A stretch of 64,000 nucleotides of DNA, from contig NC_092631.1 of assembly GCF_039555335.1 (NCBI RefSeq), positions 3,413,001 through 3,477,000 on the forward strand, in the 5' to 3' direction. Below the pieces are notes generated by a model. That model saw only the letters and a program-made list of their open reading frames with translations. It made no database searches and was not told the origin of the DNA. Shown here one piece after another: positions 45,674-56,484 of this stretch. The position numbers were made by a program, and so were the translations under genes. Every line of letters starts with the position of its first letter. The first letter of the stretch is position 1. The stretch is from Amphiura filiformis. Lineage: Eukaryota > Echinodermata > Ophiuroidea > Amphilepidida > Amphiuridae.

Positions 45674-47406
45674 TTTCGGGGATTGTAGGTTCTATAATTG
45701 ATAGATCATCAACGTATTTCAATGTTACCAATGGGGTATCAATGACTGCATCATTTACGACTGCAACGAAACTGAGTGGGCCAATGCGAGTACCCTGATA
45801 GGCACACCACCATTCAGCTTTTTCCAGTCACTAGTTTGACCGCGATAGCGTACACATTGTTCCCTACCGTACCATCTAAAAAGCTGGCAATCCAGGTAAC
45901 ATCAGTTTTGTGACCACTTTAAACTTCAACGGCCATTATTTCAATGTTCATTTTCTCGGTAAAATGGTGATTTAGGTACACGATAACTCAATAAATACAG
46001 CATCTATAGGTAAGCAATTATGTTCATTGTAAAAAGTAAATCAAGAAATCGTTTTCTCATTTTTTTTTTATATCAAGGTCCATTAAATGATATTAAGGTA
46101 AGTGTTTGTGGATTTTAAAAAGGTCATTTAGCCATAATCCCGTTAATAACCTGTCCATTCTTTATTTTCTTCTTAGCTCGCTCGCTTTCTTTCTTTTTCT
46201 GCTTTATTATTTTTGCTTCCTTCCTTCCTTCCTCCCGTACCCTTTAATATGATATTTAGTAGGCCTAATCCTGTTAACCATAAACCGTACCCGTCCGCAA
46301 GTTGGCTGTGCGCACCCGCGTGCGAGTCAAGTGTCACGCTGACGGTAAGTCAACATGGCTACATGCTATCGACAGTGCGATTTCTGCTAGCCAATGCCAG
46401 AGGACGCGTTGGTTAAATTGGCATAGCCCGTAAACAAACAGCCCCTAGGGGGTCTATATATTTGCCCGAAAAACTCACTTTTTTACTGATTTTAAGGCCA
46501 ATTATTGACTGTTTTCAACAAAATTTCGTCCCTGGTATATTTCTCGATCTCCCGTATGAATTTGGCGACATTTGGATCGAAACTGACGGAGCCTTTGATG
46601 TAGTCACAGCTCAGTGACATGGATACATACATAGATACAGCATTCCCTTATTTATAGTAAGATGCATGTCATGTCTGAGCATCGAGATAAAAATATCTCG
46701 AGAGTACTACAAATTTACAATAAAAAAAAAAAACCAGCCACCTTAAAAAAATAATAATTTTATTTTTGATACACCGTCCGTGTGTTTTGATTCGATTATA
46801 ACATTGTCATTTACCATATACCCCACACTCCGGTAACAAACTATTACTTACTTTGATAACAATGGCAAATAAAAATTAACGGTTTTGTTTTAAGCTTACT
46901 TCACTCAGTTTACATGTATGTGTGAGCATGACGGTCGATCTGTTTTGACGGAATGACATTACTTCTAAAAATAACTTGACCCAAGCCCGGAAGAACTTAT
47001 TCAGTTTTGCCAGTTTCCAGTGTCTTTTGACAGAAATGATCTATGGGAATGATAATCTTGAGCAAAAATGATAACGAGAACCATTTTAGGGACTCACTTA
47101 TTTGCATATTTGATTGATTGGTTGACAGGTGTGTCAAAATATTATCCACTTTTAAAAGAATAATAATGATAAGATTAAAACATAATAAATAAAAAACATC
47201 ATTCGGGTTTTTTTGATGGATGAAAATATATTTTTGCCGAGTATAAGTCTTGGAATTTCAAAACTTTAGAGCTGTATAGAGATGATGAACGAGGCTGATT
47301 GACCTCTGACCCCTCATTCCGCGCCATCTGCGATTGCGAAGAGAAACAAAGTTCAGATCACCAGTTTGCATTTCAATTCAGCTTGATTTTGTCGAATTTC
47401 TGGATT
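45674..47406. other. UMAD1/RPA3 shared upstream region, right part
   Basis: There is no coding exon. A CpG-rich patch at 46270-46440 (GCGCACCCGCGTGCGAG) contains a perfect donor ACG|GTAAGT at 46345, and the RPA3 coding exon is preceded by an acceptor-like GGATTTTTCAG ending at 47410. A non-coding RPA3 first exon in the CpG patch is therefore possible, making it the candidate bidirectional promoter. Confidence 0.35.
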
Positions 47407-47419
47407 TTTCAGCATCAAA

Positions 47420-47506
47420 ATGGACCAACCCAAGCCACGAGTCAACGGTTCAATGTTGCCAAAATATCAAGGACAGTGTGTGTGCTTGTTAGGCACAGTG
47501 AAAAAT
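47420..47506 (+). CDS. RPA3: RPA3 exon 1 (coding part)
   Basis: 29 codons from ATG in AGCATCAAAATGGACC to the donor AAAAT|GTAAGT. Encodes the N-terminal strand region ending LLGTVKN. Confidence 0.92.
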
Positions 47507-50500
47507 GTAAGTAAGCTTAACTTTAAGCATCATTCATGCATCATAATAGCCCGGGCCGGGCCCCCAACTCAACACAAAGTCAAAAGTTGACAACCATGAG
47601 CATGATGAGAGTTACCAAATCTTTGAAAGGCCCCCTTTGCAATGATAACAACGAGTAAACAAAATGGCTGGGAGAACTGAGAAAGTCGTGTTTTTTAAAA
47701 AATGTTTCATCGTGACGATCAGAAACCTCAAAAAACTCATTTTTTGGCCGATTTGGATGAAAATGGTGTCAAAATGCTCAGGAGATCATACTGCATCAAA
47801 TAAGCCTGTTCCCTAAGAAATATGAAACATCACCCTTTTTAAAAGGCTGTTTAACCTACCCCTATTATTATATCATATTTCCGTTGTAGTAAAGGTAAAA
47901 TCGGAAGTCATTATCGAACCCTGCTTGCAGACAGGGCTCGATTTAGAGGGGTTTTACATGCACAGATGCATGTAACATTGGTTGTGTGCATGTAACATTT
48001 TGCCTGCGCAAGATATTCAACCCATATTCAAGGATGATCTGAAGTGGTGCATGTAACTTTTATTTTCTAAATCAACCCCTGCTTGCAGGCACCATCCACC
48101 AGTGTTTACTCAGAGGCCATGTCGTAATTTTTGCCCAGTGAAAATTTTGACCTTTCGTATTGAAGATATGGAATTTTTTTCCCAAAACACAAAACAAATT
48201 AGGTCTTTTTGGGAAAAAAATCCATATCTTCAATATGAAAGGTCAAAATTTTCAATTAATTGCCGGCTTTTCCTCCCAGCTACATACACTTTAAAAATAT
48301 GTCATTAGATTTATAAAATTTACTTGAGGACTGTTTTATATCAAAATGTGAAAAATATCAAATTTTAATAATTTGTCATAAAATTTGTATTATATCGTGA
48401 ATTTCAAAAATGAAAATTATTTGATATCAGAAAGACATTCTTCGTATTCAGAATGCAATTCGATATGTCTGATGTGCTCTCATGTCCCACAAAAGTACTG
48501 TCGACACGCTCCAAACGCTCATTCCAGATCCCTTAACCCTTTGAACCCGACGAGCCGCCATAGTGGCTCACGGTAACCTGTACCGTAGTCCCGATGAGCC
48601 GCTATAGAGGCTTCTACCATGGTGTGTCAAGAACCTGAAGAGTCGCTAAAGCGGCTCACGTAACATCAGTTGCGATATGTTTTGTTTACATCAGAATCCT
48701 TTGGCTATCTGGGAGACCGGGGTTCAGGGGTCGGAGACCTTTTCTTTCGGCGTGGCGGGCAAAATGCTGAGGCGATTTTCGAGTGCATTAGGAAGCTCAG
48801 GGTTGGATGTATGGGACTATGTGGTAGGCCAGGGTTCAAAGGGTTAAGCAGCCTTTTCTTTACAGAAACACTGACATGATTTTGCATGTAAAATAGGCAA
48901 TTCCCGGACATTGTAGACTTTGAGGGCCAGTCATAAAAAGTAATGACGGTCAACCTATATTTTTTCCAGCCAGAGGGATCAGGCAAGGGCTGATTTCAAC
49001 CATCATAGCTGTCACTTAAAACTGAGTCACTTCTGTGAAGAAAAAATGATGTTTGCTTGGGTCAAATTTAGCAATTTTTTTTTTTATTAAGATTGTGACC
49101 AACAAATAGTCATTGTAGATGTAGACTCGTAGCCGTGACTACATGTATCTGTTGTAGCCATTCAACCCTGAAATTATGAAATTTGCAAACCTATAAAAAA
49201 GTATATTTAATTTTTTTTTCAGATTGATGGCAATGGTCAGTCTTTTGTCATGACTCTCAGCGATGGTGTAGATGTAGACGTATTTGTTCAGGACCCAGTA
49301 AGTTAACTAAACAACATTTAACTCAAATAAACAAAACATTCAACCTACTTATGCATCATTATTATGTTTTGATCAGTGTTTACTCAGAGGCCGTATGTCT
49401 CAATTTTGGCCCAGTGAAAATTATTTTTGTCTCACAAAAATTTGTAATGCTGTATTACAATTAGTGAATTTAGGGAATTACTGGGCCAAAATTGGCCAAT
49501 TTGTGAAGAAAATGTTTCATTTGGTGCACCCAATTTCCAGAGAGAGTAAACACTGGTTTTGATGTATCCAAGTGTGAATGGATGCAAAACATTATATTGA
49601 TCAAACTGGATGCTTGACGGCCAATATTTATTGGTAGCTAGAAAATATTGGACTAAAATATATGTCTTGTCCAATATCTAAAACTTATAGCTCGACCAGT
49701 AAATATTTTATATTGAGTTGTACATAATTATAAAATGAGGTACAGTATTTAAAATGAGGGTTTATACCAATTATTATATTGCTGTCTTTGGTGCATGCAT
49801 GTACATTGCGGAATCTGAACCCTCCACCTTTGAATCTAGACTGCATTGATCCCCTCCCGCACATCGACATCGCCTGGCTAATAATTACTTTGTCAGCAGA
49901 GATACTAAAATAAATACCCAGGATCGATACACTTGAATTTGCTATGCACGAGTTTGATATGAGAAGAAAATCTTTGGATACCGGGGTAGAAAATGATGAA
50001 TATCTCCCGTAAATGATTTTGTATAAAGAAACCAGATGTGTTCCCTTGCACTTGAATATATATTTTGAACAGATATGATAGTCGTTAGCTTGCGTCTTGA
50101 GAAAGAACCGTGCGTCTTGAGTCAAAAACTGACAATAATTGTGATTTATATGTGCCGAATTATATAGCGCAGTGTATAGGCCAATCGTTGAGGTAGTCAG
50201 TGTTCGATTTACCTGGATTCGCATCGCAAAATGCGAGTCATTTTTTACAAACTGCTACTCAACTACACAGACCAGTAGCAAAAAATGCGATCCAAAAAAA
50301 TTGGGGAAAATGCCTACTTGCGACCGTGAACCACACTGATATACCATCATTTGCAAGTTACCATTTGTCTAAGTCAAAAATGCTTCCATAAATTCCATTT
50401 CCAAGAAAATCATCCACAAAAACATGACCCAAAAGTCCCCAAATCGTAATGTTTTCGCCATTAAACTAAATACAGTATCCTCCCTTATATGCAAATTTCC

Positions 50501-52873
50501 TTTTCATGACGTGTTGTGTTCCATACTTTTATGTATTACCAGATAACAAAAAACATGCATATTCATTTATGACGTCATAGAAGTAGCAATGTTTTTATGG
50601 GTGTATAGTTCAGTGGTGAGACAAAAATATCGTGTTTTCTTGGTGACAATCTTCCAAAATTACACAAGATTTTTAGGCTTTCATAGATTTCTCACATTAT
50701 TTTAATGCTTCAGGTAGTAAATAAGTGAGTTTCCTCTACTCAAAAATGTAGGATTTCTCTTGATTACTGAAGGAAAATTTGTGTTTAGAAAGGGCACATA
50801 TGATAATCAGCTAAGTTTAGGTGCCGAATTTTGAACCACATTCAGTCTGCAACACTGCAATTGCAAAACGTTGCCCCGGGACGTTGCCTCTCTACTATGT
50901 TCACTGGCCCATATGGTAAAGTTTCACATCATCTAGTAAATTTCCTTCCAAATCACAAAATTACCCAGTAATATTAAGCTTAACAAATGTTACAGTTTTC
51001 CATGCGTGGGTGGGGTATGTGGTAATCATTGTTGCAATTTCAAAACATGATCAGCTATCAGATGCATGGATGGGAAGGGCAATTTTATAACTAGAATAAG
51101 GTGGATTTTTCCAGAAGGCGAGGCCTTTCTCTTTTCCAATAGGGGCCTAAAGATGGTATCCATGCAGTGCTTGATTTTTGTCTATTTTTTTAAGCATTGA
51201 GTACCGGGATTGAGTAATCTGTGAGAAGACAAGAAAATACAAAAAAATCGATAAAATATGGTGAAAACAAACTGCTACTCAAAATTTTGGAATTGCTACT
51301 CAAATCTGAAAGTGAGTAGCAATTTTTGCTACACAAAAAAATAGATGAAAATCGAACACTGGAGGTAGTCTAAAAGAATATGACCTATGGCGTACGTGCT
51401 CAACCCACACATCAGCGAGGTCAGTAACCGGCTAATCGGGGCTATTGTCAGTAGCCTTAGTCAGATGTCCTTCGGCCCATTATGCGTCAAAACTATTAAA
51501 CAGGTCGATACAAAATGGCCATGCGTGGCGGTGGATTCAACCTACCATGGCATTTCTGCCTGAAGATATTGGAGCGATGCCACTGTGTCCCGGTTGGTAT
51601 GCCACTGATGTGCTCTAGAGATAAGACTTTCTTGGATTGGTTCATAATCATCAATAATATGCTATTTTTATTGTTGCAGCTACAAGATATGATTGAAGGT
51701 TTAACAGAAGTAGTTGGTGAAGTGGGTGCTGATGCAAGACAAATTCAATGTCAGCATTACATTAACCATGGAACAGTAGACTTTGGTAGGTACACTAGTA
51801 CTCAGGGACCATGTGACAGGACATGGCTTCCACTCATTGTTGCTGGTTTACAAATTATCAACAGCAGCTTTGGAATTCAGAATTTTTTATGCATCTAGCA
51901 AAATAATCTGCTGTCAAAATATCTCTTGGTATATTCCACACATTTCAGTGTGTTAATCTATGACATAATGATGCTATTAATGCTAAATTCGACAGTTGAA
52001 CAAGCACTTATAAAACTTTAATAGACCCTGGTACCAATCCCAGCACAGTTACATTTCCAGGATTGTGTAGCAAATTTATAAAATTGCAATCCAATGCTAA
52101 ATTTGACAGTTGAACAAGCACTTATAAAACTTTGATTTATAGACCCTGGTACCAATCCCAGCACTGTTACAATACAGCATGTGGCTTGTCTTGTACAATG
52201 GGAAAGGAGCCTACATGTTTACCTCTTATAATATACTCTAGAAATGCCAACATAAATCATCAAAGAACAATATTATATCAGTATCAAAATCAGTAGGAAC
52301 AGAAAGCGTATACATGGTGTACACATTCCAGGAAAATGTTTATTAGTTTGTTTGTTTGTTTATACTTGGACCAATTTAGGTAAAAGCAAGGATTGTGCAA
52401 ATTCATCAGGAACTGGTATCCAGCAAATTCCTTCAGAGGTGGCTATATCTGTTCTTTTTGATTATCGCGTAAAAAGAACTGTTACCATTGAATGGGGTGC
52501 CAATGCCAATCAGAATCCCACGCCATAAACAGCACCAAATCGGTAGACTGCTGAAGAACCTTGCTGGAAACTATAGGAACTTAATCCTCGCAAAGATATT
52601 AGTAAATTTGGGAAAAATTTTTTAAATTCTTGTGAAGATGGTGAATATTCTACTTTAATTAGTGGGATATTAACAACATTGAATTTCAAAAAAGCTGCAA
52701 CTTCCAAAATTTGTTTTGCTTGATTAAAATGAGCAAGGAACGCATAAATATTTTACTGAAGACAATTTCTTCTTTTCATTTCAGACTTGAATTTATATGA
52801 TGAAGCTTGCAAGATGACACAGGAGTTTCCAGATTTCTACAAAGTAGGGGTGACTGCACCTCCACCACAATAA
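47420..52873 (+). CDS. RPA3: Replication protein A 14-kDa subunit, complete four-exon gene
   Basis: Joining 47420-47506, 49223-49297, 51680-51785 and 52785-52873 gives 118 codons and a TAA; human RPA3 has 121 aa. The protein opens MDQPKPRVNGSMLPKYQGQ, matching the human PRSRINAGML region, and continues VCLLGTVKN, SFVMTLSDGVDVDVFV, GLTEVVGEV and VDFDLNLYDEACKM, ending EFPDFYKVG. These are the OB-fold strands and the C-terminal helix that packs with RPA1 and RPA2 in the trimer core. RPA binds single-stranded DNA in nuclear replication, repair and recombination. All introns have GT...AG ends; introns 1 and 2 are phase 0, intron 3 phase 1. The gene is head-to-head with UMAD1, as in human. No broken residue or frameshift was seen, and hAT-like MITEs sit in the introns. 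Longer ORFs overlapping exons 1, 3 and 4 read through splice sites and are not the real product. Confidence 0.93.
47932..48081. mobile_element. hAT-like MITE in RPA3 intron 1
   Basis: Ends CAGGGCTCGATTTAGA and TCTAAATCAACCCCTG; flanks CTTGCAGA and CTTGCAGG (7 of 8). The interior repeats TGCATGTAAC three times. Confidence 0.75.
48098..48532. mobile_element. Partial foldback element in RPA3 intron 1
   Basis: 48098-48140 resembles the left end of the MITE at 49374. From 48140 on it matches the right arm and centre of the large element at 63083-63979 (ACCTTTCGTATTGAAGATATGG with its inverse CCATATCTTCAATATGAAAGGT, then the arm ending CCAAACGCTCATTCCAGATCCC). It is followed directly by TTAA and another MITE. 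The left arm is lost. Confidence 0.6.
48537..48843. mobile_element. TTAA-flanked MITE in RPA3 intron 1
   Basis: Ends CCCTTTGAACCC and GGGTTCAAAGGG, flanked exactly by TTAA (48533-48536 and 48844-48847), the piggyBac-type signature. The interior has repeated GAGCCGCTATAG/GAGTCGCTAAAG words. Confidence 0.78.
49223..49297 (+). CDS. RPA3: RPA3 exon 2
   Basis: 25 codons between the acceptor TTTTTTTTTCAG and the donor CCA|GTAAGT. Encodes IDGNGQSFVMTLSDG and the following strand. Confidence 0.9.
49374..49555. mobile_element. hAT-like MITE in RPA3 intron 2, perfect 8-bp TSD
   Basis: Ends CAGTGTTTACTCAGAG and AGAGAGTAAACACTG. GTTTTGAT is exactly duplicated at 49366-49373 and 49556-49563. Confidence 0.85.
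50198..51361. mobile_element. 1.16-kb hAT-like element in RPA3 intron 2, perfect 8-bp TSD
   Basis: Ends CAGTGTTCGATTTACC and AAAATCGAACACTG. GAGGTAGT is exactly duplicated at 50190-50197 and 51362-51369. Near both ends the word ACTGCTACTCAA recurs. No transposase-like ORF. Confidence 0.85.
51680..51785 (+). CDS. RPA3: RPA3 exon 3
   Basis: 106 bases between acceptor TTGTTGCAG and donor TTTG|GTAGGT. Encodes LQDMIEGLTEVVGEVGADAR and QIQCQHYINHGTVDF. Confidence 0.9.
51981..52170. repeat. Tandem repeat in RPA3 intron 3
   Basis: A unit beginning TGCTAAATTCGACAGTTG at 51981 recurs at 52095 (114-bp offset). It includes AGACCCTGGTACCAATCCCA, with a few differences between copies. Confidence 0.8.
52785..52873 (+). 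CDS. RPA3: RPA3 exon 4 (coding part)
   Basis: 89 bases after the acceptor TTCATTTCAG to TAA at 52871-52873. Encodes the rest of Asp90, then LNLYDEACKMTQEFPDFY and a short Pro tail. Confidence 0.92.
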
Positions 52874-53073
52874 GGAAAACAATATTCTTTTGTATCTTGA
52901 AAAGAACAAAAACAAGAACTCTTTTGAGTACTAACTCACTGTCCGCATTGAAAGATAAAGCTGAAGGTGCTTCACTTGAAATAAGGACTGTATTCGTCAG
53001 AGATGTAAATCCTTTGGAAATTTCAGGAATTCTGGAAATGGGGCCATAAAATGTTCTGGAAATGTTAAAAACA

Positions 53074-53079
53074 ATTAAA
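53074..53079 (+). terminator. Candidate RPA3 polyadenylation signal (ATTAAA)
   Basis: ATTAAA lies 201 bp after the stop, just before the Tc1 element. It is the first good signal seen, but it is chosen by position only. Confidence 0.4.
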
Positions 53080-53127
53080 TCATCCCTTTAATCCCTGCCA
53101 TATACACTAGACGAGCCCCTATACATA

Positions 53128-54729
53128 CACTACTCCAAGAAATTAGAGGAACAAACCTATATTTCATGTTTTCATCAAAGATAAAACTTAAATACGTTGA
53201 CAAATTGGTTCAACTTCATTGCAGACAAATTCCATTGTTTGCTAGACATAATGACTAATGAAAAAATGTGTTTCTCCAATCAGCTGGTCCTCAGAGTATC
53301 GGAGTGTCCAATTGTCAAATGTTGGCATCATTTTTGCTTACAAAAGGTTCTCCAAACTTAAACAGTTTTGAAATCAAATTCTCCACAAATCATTCTTAAA
53401 TGGTGCCTAGTAATGGGTATGACCTCCTCGGGCTGCTATACACTCTTCACAACGTCGAGGCCAGCTCTGGATCAGGGTTCGGATAGAATCCTGAGGAATG
53501 TTCATCCACTCTTCAATCAGAGCATCTCTTAGTGACTGGACATTGCCTGGAACTTGTTGCCGTTGTCTTACCCGTCTACCAAGCATGTCCCAAGCATGTT
53601 CTATTGGATTCAGGTCAGGTGACCTTGCAGGCCAGTCCAGAGTCTCAATTCCCTCATTGTCCAGGAAGTTCATCACAACACGAGCGATATGTGGACGGGC
53701 GTTATCCTGCATAAGAATGAAATTTTGACTAATTGCACGAGTAATGGGGACAACAACAGGTCTCAGTACCTCATCTCTGTATCTTACACCCGTCAGTGAG
53801 CCTCTGTCTATCACAATAAGGTCCGTACGTCCGTTCAAAAAGATCCCTGCCCAGACCATGACGGACCCACCTCCAAAATGATCAACTTCAACAATGTTAC
53901 AGTTAGCATATCGTTCTCCTTGACGTCTCCATACCCTCACACGCCTATCATTGGTGGAAACAGTAAATCTGAACAGTACAGGGGTCCAATCACCATCTTG
54001 CCAATGTTGGTGATTTCTGGCAAAGTCCAATCTGGCTCTGCGGTGCCGTGGGATCAAAATGGGACCTGTTGCAGGTCTTCTAGCGTTCATTCCGTCTTCG
54101 TGCAAACGACTCCTTACTGTTTCATTGCTCATACGCACACCAGCCCCTCTGCGGAAGTCCATATTTATGGATCTTGCTGTACTCTGGCAGTTCCGACGAG
54201 CAAGCAACTGGAGATAACGGTCTTGCCGGGGGGTTGTGATACGTCTGCGGCCTTGGCCTGGGCTTCTGCCATACAGACCATCTTCCAGGTAGCGATGATA
54301 TGCACGATTAATGACACTGGGGGATACCCCAAGCGGCTCAGCTGCATAACGCTGTGTGTGACCTTCTGCAAGCATCTGGACAACCCTAGCAACCTCAACC
54401 TCGGTCAATTCGCCATTAACAACATCCCACATGCTCAGAAGACTGAGCGGTACCAGTAGAAATTGGATTAACATGTTGGAATGAAGAAATCTGAGAAAAG
54501 CTTATGGAGTCTGCTTTACACAAAATCAGTGCTTTGAGTAAACACATGGATGTCCAAGGCCGTAAGTCCTTGAAGACAAGCATGATTTCACATTTGACTG
54601 TCCAGTATTGCTAAGAGTACAATAGGCTACACCTGGTATACAAATGACATGTCCTTGATGCTTTCTGTTGATGCAATACCCAGTTAAAGTTATTACATAA
54701 CCTTGTTCCTCTAATTTCTTGGAGTAGTG
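53128..54729. mobile_element. Tc1/mariner element, complete with TIRs and TA duplication
   Basis: The ends CACTACTCCAAGAAATTAG... and its inverse are identical over 27 bp. TA flanks both sides (53126-53127 and 54730-54731), for 1,602 bp in total. It encodes one transposase on the minus strand and lies just downstream of RPA3. Confidence 0.93.
53407..54474 (-). CDS. Tc1-like transposase, ORF open but first catalytic Asp deleted
   Basis: The uninterrupted ORF is 355 codons; the probable natural start is Met15 (54432, MWDVVNGELTEVEVARVV). An N-terminal helix-turn-helix pair (LTEVEVARVVQMLAEGHTQ; GVSPSVINRAYHRY) is followed by GRSPGQGRRRITTPR, a GRPR-like hook. The catalytic core shows MVWAGIF, ILMQDNARPHIARV (second Asp) and ARSPDLNPIEHAWDML (Glu), with 34 residues between Asp and Glu, i.e. 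DD34E. Where relatives have a VLFTDESRF block this copy reads WTPVLFRFTVS, so four residues including the first catalytic Asp are missing in frame. It should still bind DNA but not cut it. The frame is otherwise intact, suggesting a fairly recent copy. Confidence 0.92.
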   Translation of the reverse strand: MLIQFLLVPLSLLSMWDVVNGELTEVEVARVVQMLAEGHTQRYAAEPLGVSPSVINRAYHRYLEDGLYGRSPGQGRRRITTPRQDRYLQLLARRNCQSTARSINMDFRRGAGVRMSNETVRSRLHEDGMNARRPATGPILIPRHRRARLDFARNHQHWQDGDWTPVLFRFTVSTNDRRVRVWRRQGERYANCNIVEVDHFGGGSVMVWAGIFLNGRTDLIVIDRGSLTGVRYRDEVLRPVVVPITRAISQNFILMQDNARPHIARVVMNFLDNEGIETLDWPARSPDLNPIEHAWDMLGRRVRQRQQVPGNVQSLRDALIEEWMNIPQDSIRTLIQSWPRRCEECIAARGGHTHY

Positions 54730-54731
54730 TA

Positions 54732-55105
54732 TTTAATGCAACCAAGCAAACCCCCAGTCACCTGGCTAAGGGCCAGATTGATTTTTAGGAAATCTGTTGC
54801 CCATAATTTACATTCCTGAGATAACTTTAGGTCTCTGACAATAATTATACACTTATATTTACAAAAGTCTTCACTTCACCAGATGAGGGGTGATCGAGAT
54901 CGCTCCAGGAAGTGCAAGTATACTTGCTATCTTTTGTATTACAGTGCAGTCAGTACTTGCTCTTTATATGCATACTGCACTTTGTTACTTATATGACAAA
55001 ACAGCTGTGAACAAAGAAACACAGGGACTTGTAGTGTGACTATGTCTACATGTAGTTGATATGAACTTACAGCCAGCACAATTTTGGTGCCGGCTAATTT
55101 TAGTA
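54732..55105. other. Non-coding stretch
   Basis: No feature recognised. Confidence 0.35.
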
Positions 55106-55107
55106 GC

Positions 55108-55280
55108 TGAGAGTGTATAAGGAGAGAGATTAAGAGATGAATTCGTCTGTGTAGGGAGATTAAGAGATGAATTTGTACGTGGTGTAGCTGTTCTCCCTCC
55201 TTCCGCACAGCTACACCACAGACGAATTCATCTTAATCTCCCCACACTGACAAATTCATCTCTTGCTGTTCTCTCAGGTA
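55108..55280. repeat. Foldback repeat
   Basis: AGATTAAGAGATGAATTCG and related words on the left are matched inversely by CGAATTCATCTTAATCTCC and AAATTCATCTCT on the right, with GGTGTAGCTG/CAGCTACACC at the centre. The left arm itself contains a duplicated unit. Confidence 0.65.
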
Positions 55281-55769
55281 AAAAACACAACATCTTGGTT
55301 GTAACTTGTACATTTTCTGTGATTTCAAAGGTTTTTTTGTGCCGGTCGGTGACCAATATATTTCAGGTTCGTGCCGGTCGGAAAGACTTGGAACATTTTC
55401 AGTGTTTAGTATTTGCTCATTTGACAATTTCTGCTTTCTATATTGTACACAGATAGGCCTTGCACTAACTGCTCGATATGCAAATATACAAACAGTCGGG
55501 CCTGGTACTCTTCACACAAATTTTGTCCCATCTGGAGTTGAAGGTGAAGCATCAGCGGTGGTGGACGGCAGAGCCCACCACTCGGCTTTGGAGCCACCCA
55601 CTCAGCTGCAATTTTTGCATTGGAGCCCACCACTCATAGTACAAAATTGCACAATTTTGTTGAATGTCCTGGCTACAACCCTGTATAAATTAAGGCCAGG
55701 GTGCACGCTTTCGATACTACAACTAGTGAAATATGCACGTCAACTTCAACTCCCAGTGGGTTACCTTAA

Positions 55770-55982
55770 AATTCCATCTACATGTACAAGCATATTTGCC
55801 TTTAAACAAAGGATTTTTTATGAAAGACAAATGGCAGACCCCCACAAAAATATTACAATAGATTGGTCTTATAATAATACATGTTTGTACAGCTACCTGT
55901 ATCGGTAATGTTTTTGTGCAGGGTGTCTGCCTTTCGTCTCTTGCATATATTTTAGGCATATCATGTACATGTAGATGGAATT
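55770..55982. mobile_element. MITE with GAATTCCATC-type termini, copy 2
   Basis: Left AATTCCATCTACA, right TGTAGATGGAATT; shares its core with 33355-33602. Confidence 0.65.
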
Positions 55983-56008
55983 CCGTGGTATGTGATGTAT
56001 TTAGAATT

Positions 56009-56484
56009 TATAAACATCTCAAAAAAAGTAACTAACCCCCTTAAATAATGACCATTATTCAAAAATGGGTGATTGTATTACAAATCTGTAAAATGTGTTG
56101 GAAGCAGAATTTATTTCTGCACATTTTGACACCTCATTTGCAGCAATTGACTAAATATTGACATCACAGCGTACATTTAAATCAATGTAACCCAAGATTT
56201 GAAAGTTGCAGTAAATTGTATTGAAAAGAAATCTGTGTAATGATATCTGAGTGTTTTTGTATTGTAAAAATTTGTATGTAAGTGCAACTTTCAAATCTGG
56301 ACCTCACTACATTAAATTGACCGGTGTTTTATTGTTTTCTGGGCTATCGTATCAAATGAGGTGTCAAAATATGCAGAAATAAATTCTGCTTTCAACACAT
56401 TTTACAGATTTGTAATACAATAGCCTGTTTTTGAATAGTGGCCATTATTTAAGGTGGGTTAGTTACTTTTTTGAGATGTTTATA
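56009..56484. mobile_element. MITE with about 150-bp arms (TATA-flanked)
   Basis: TATAAACATCTCAAAAAAAG... at the left and its inverse CTTTTTTGAGATGTTTATA at the right. Inversion extends inward through ACACATTTTACAGATTTG-type sequence and AACTTTCAAATCT. Tc1/mariner-type TA ends are inferred. Confidence 0.75.

Noticed and set aside
48150-48260. Inverted repeat considered as a CRISPR-like or regulatory array
   Set aside because: It is the centre of a truncated foldback transposon related to 63083-63979, in a eukaryotic intron.
51515-51898. 127-codon ORF as a stand-alone gene
   Set aside because: Its useful part is RPA3 exon 3; the ends read through intron sequence and splice sites.
52807-53049. 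80-codon ORF after RPA3 exon 3
   Set aside because: It overlaps exon 4 in the wrong frame; the RPA3 frame ends at 52873 with a good C-terminal match.
53878-54459. 193-codon plus-strand ORF
   Set aside because: Antisense shadow of the Tc1 transposase.
54939-55208. 89-codon minus-strand ORF with repeated HLLISLH words
   Set aside because: It reads through the arms of a foldback repeat; the peptide repetition reflects the DNA repeat.
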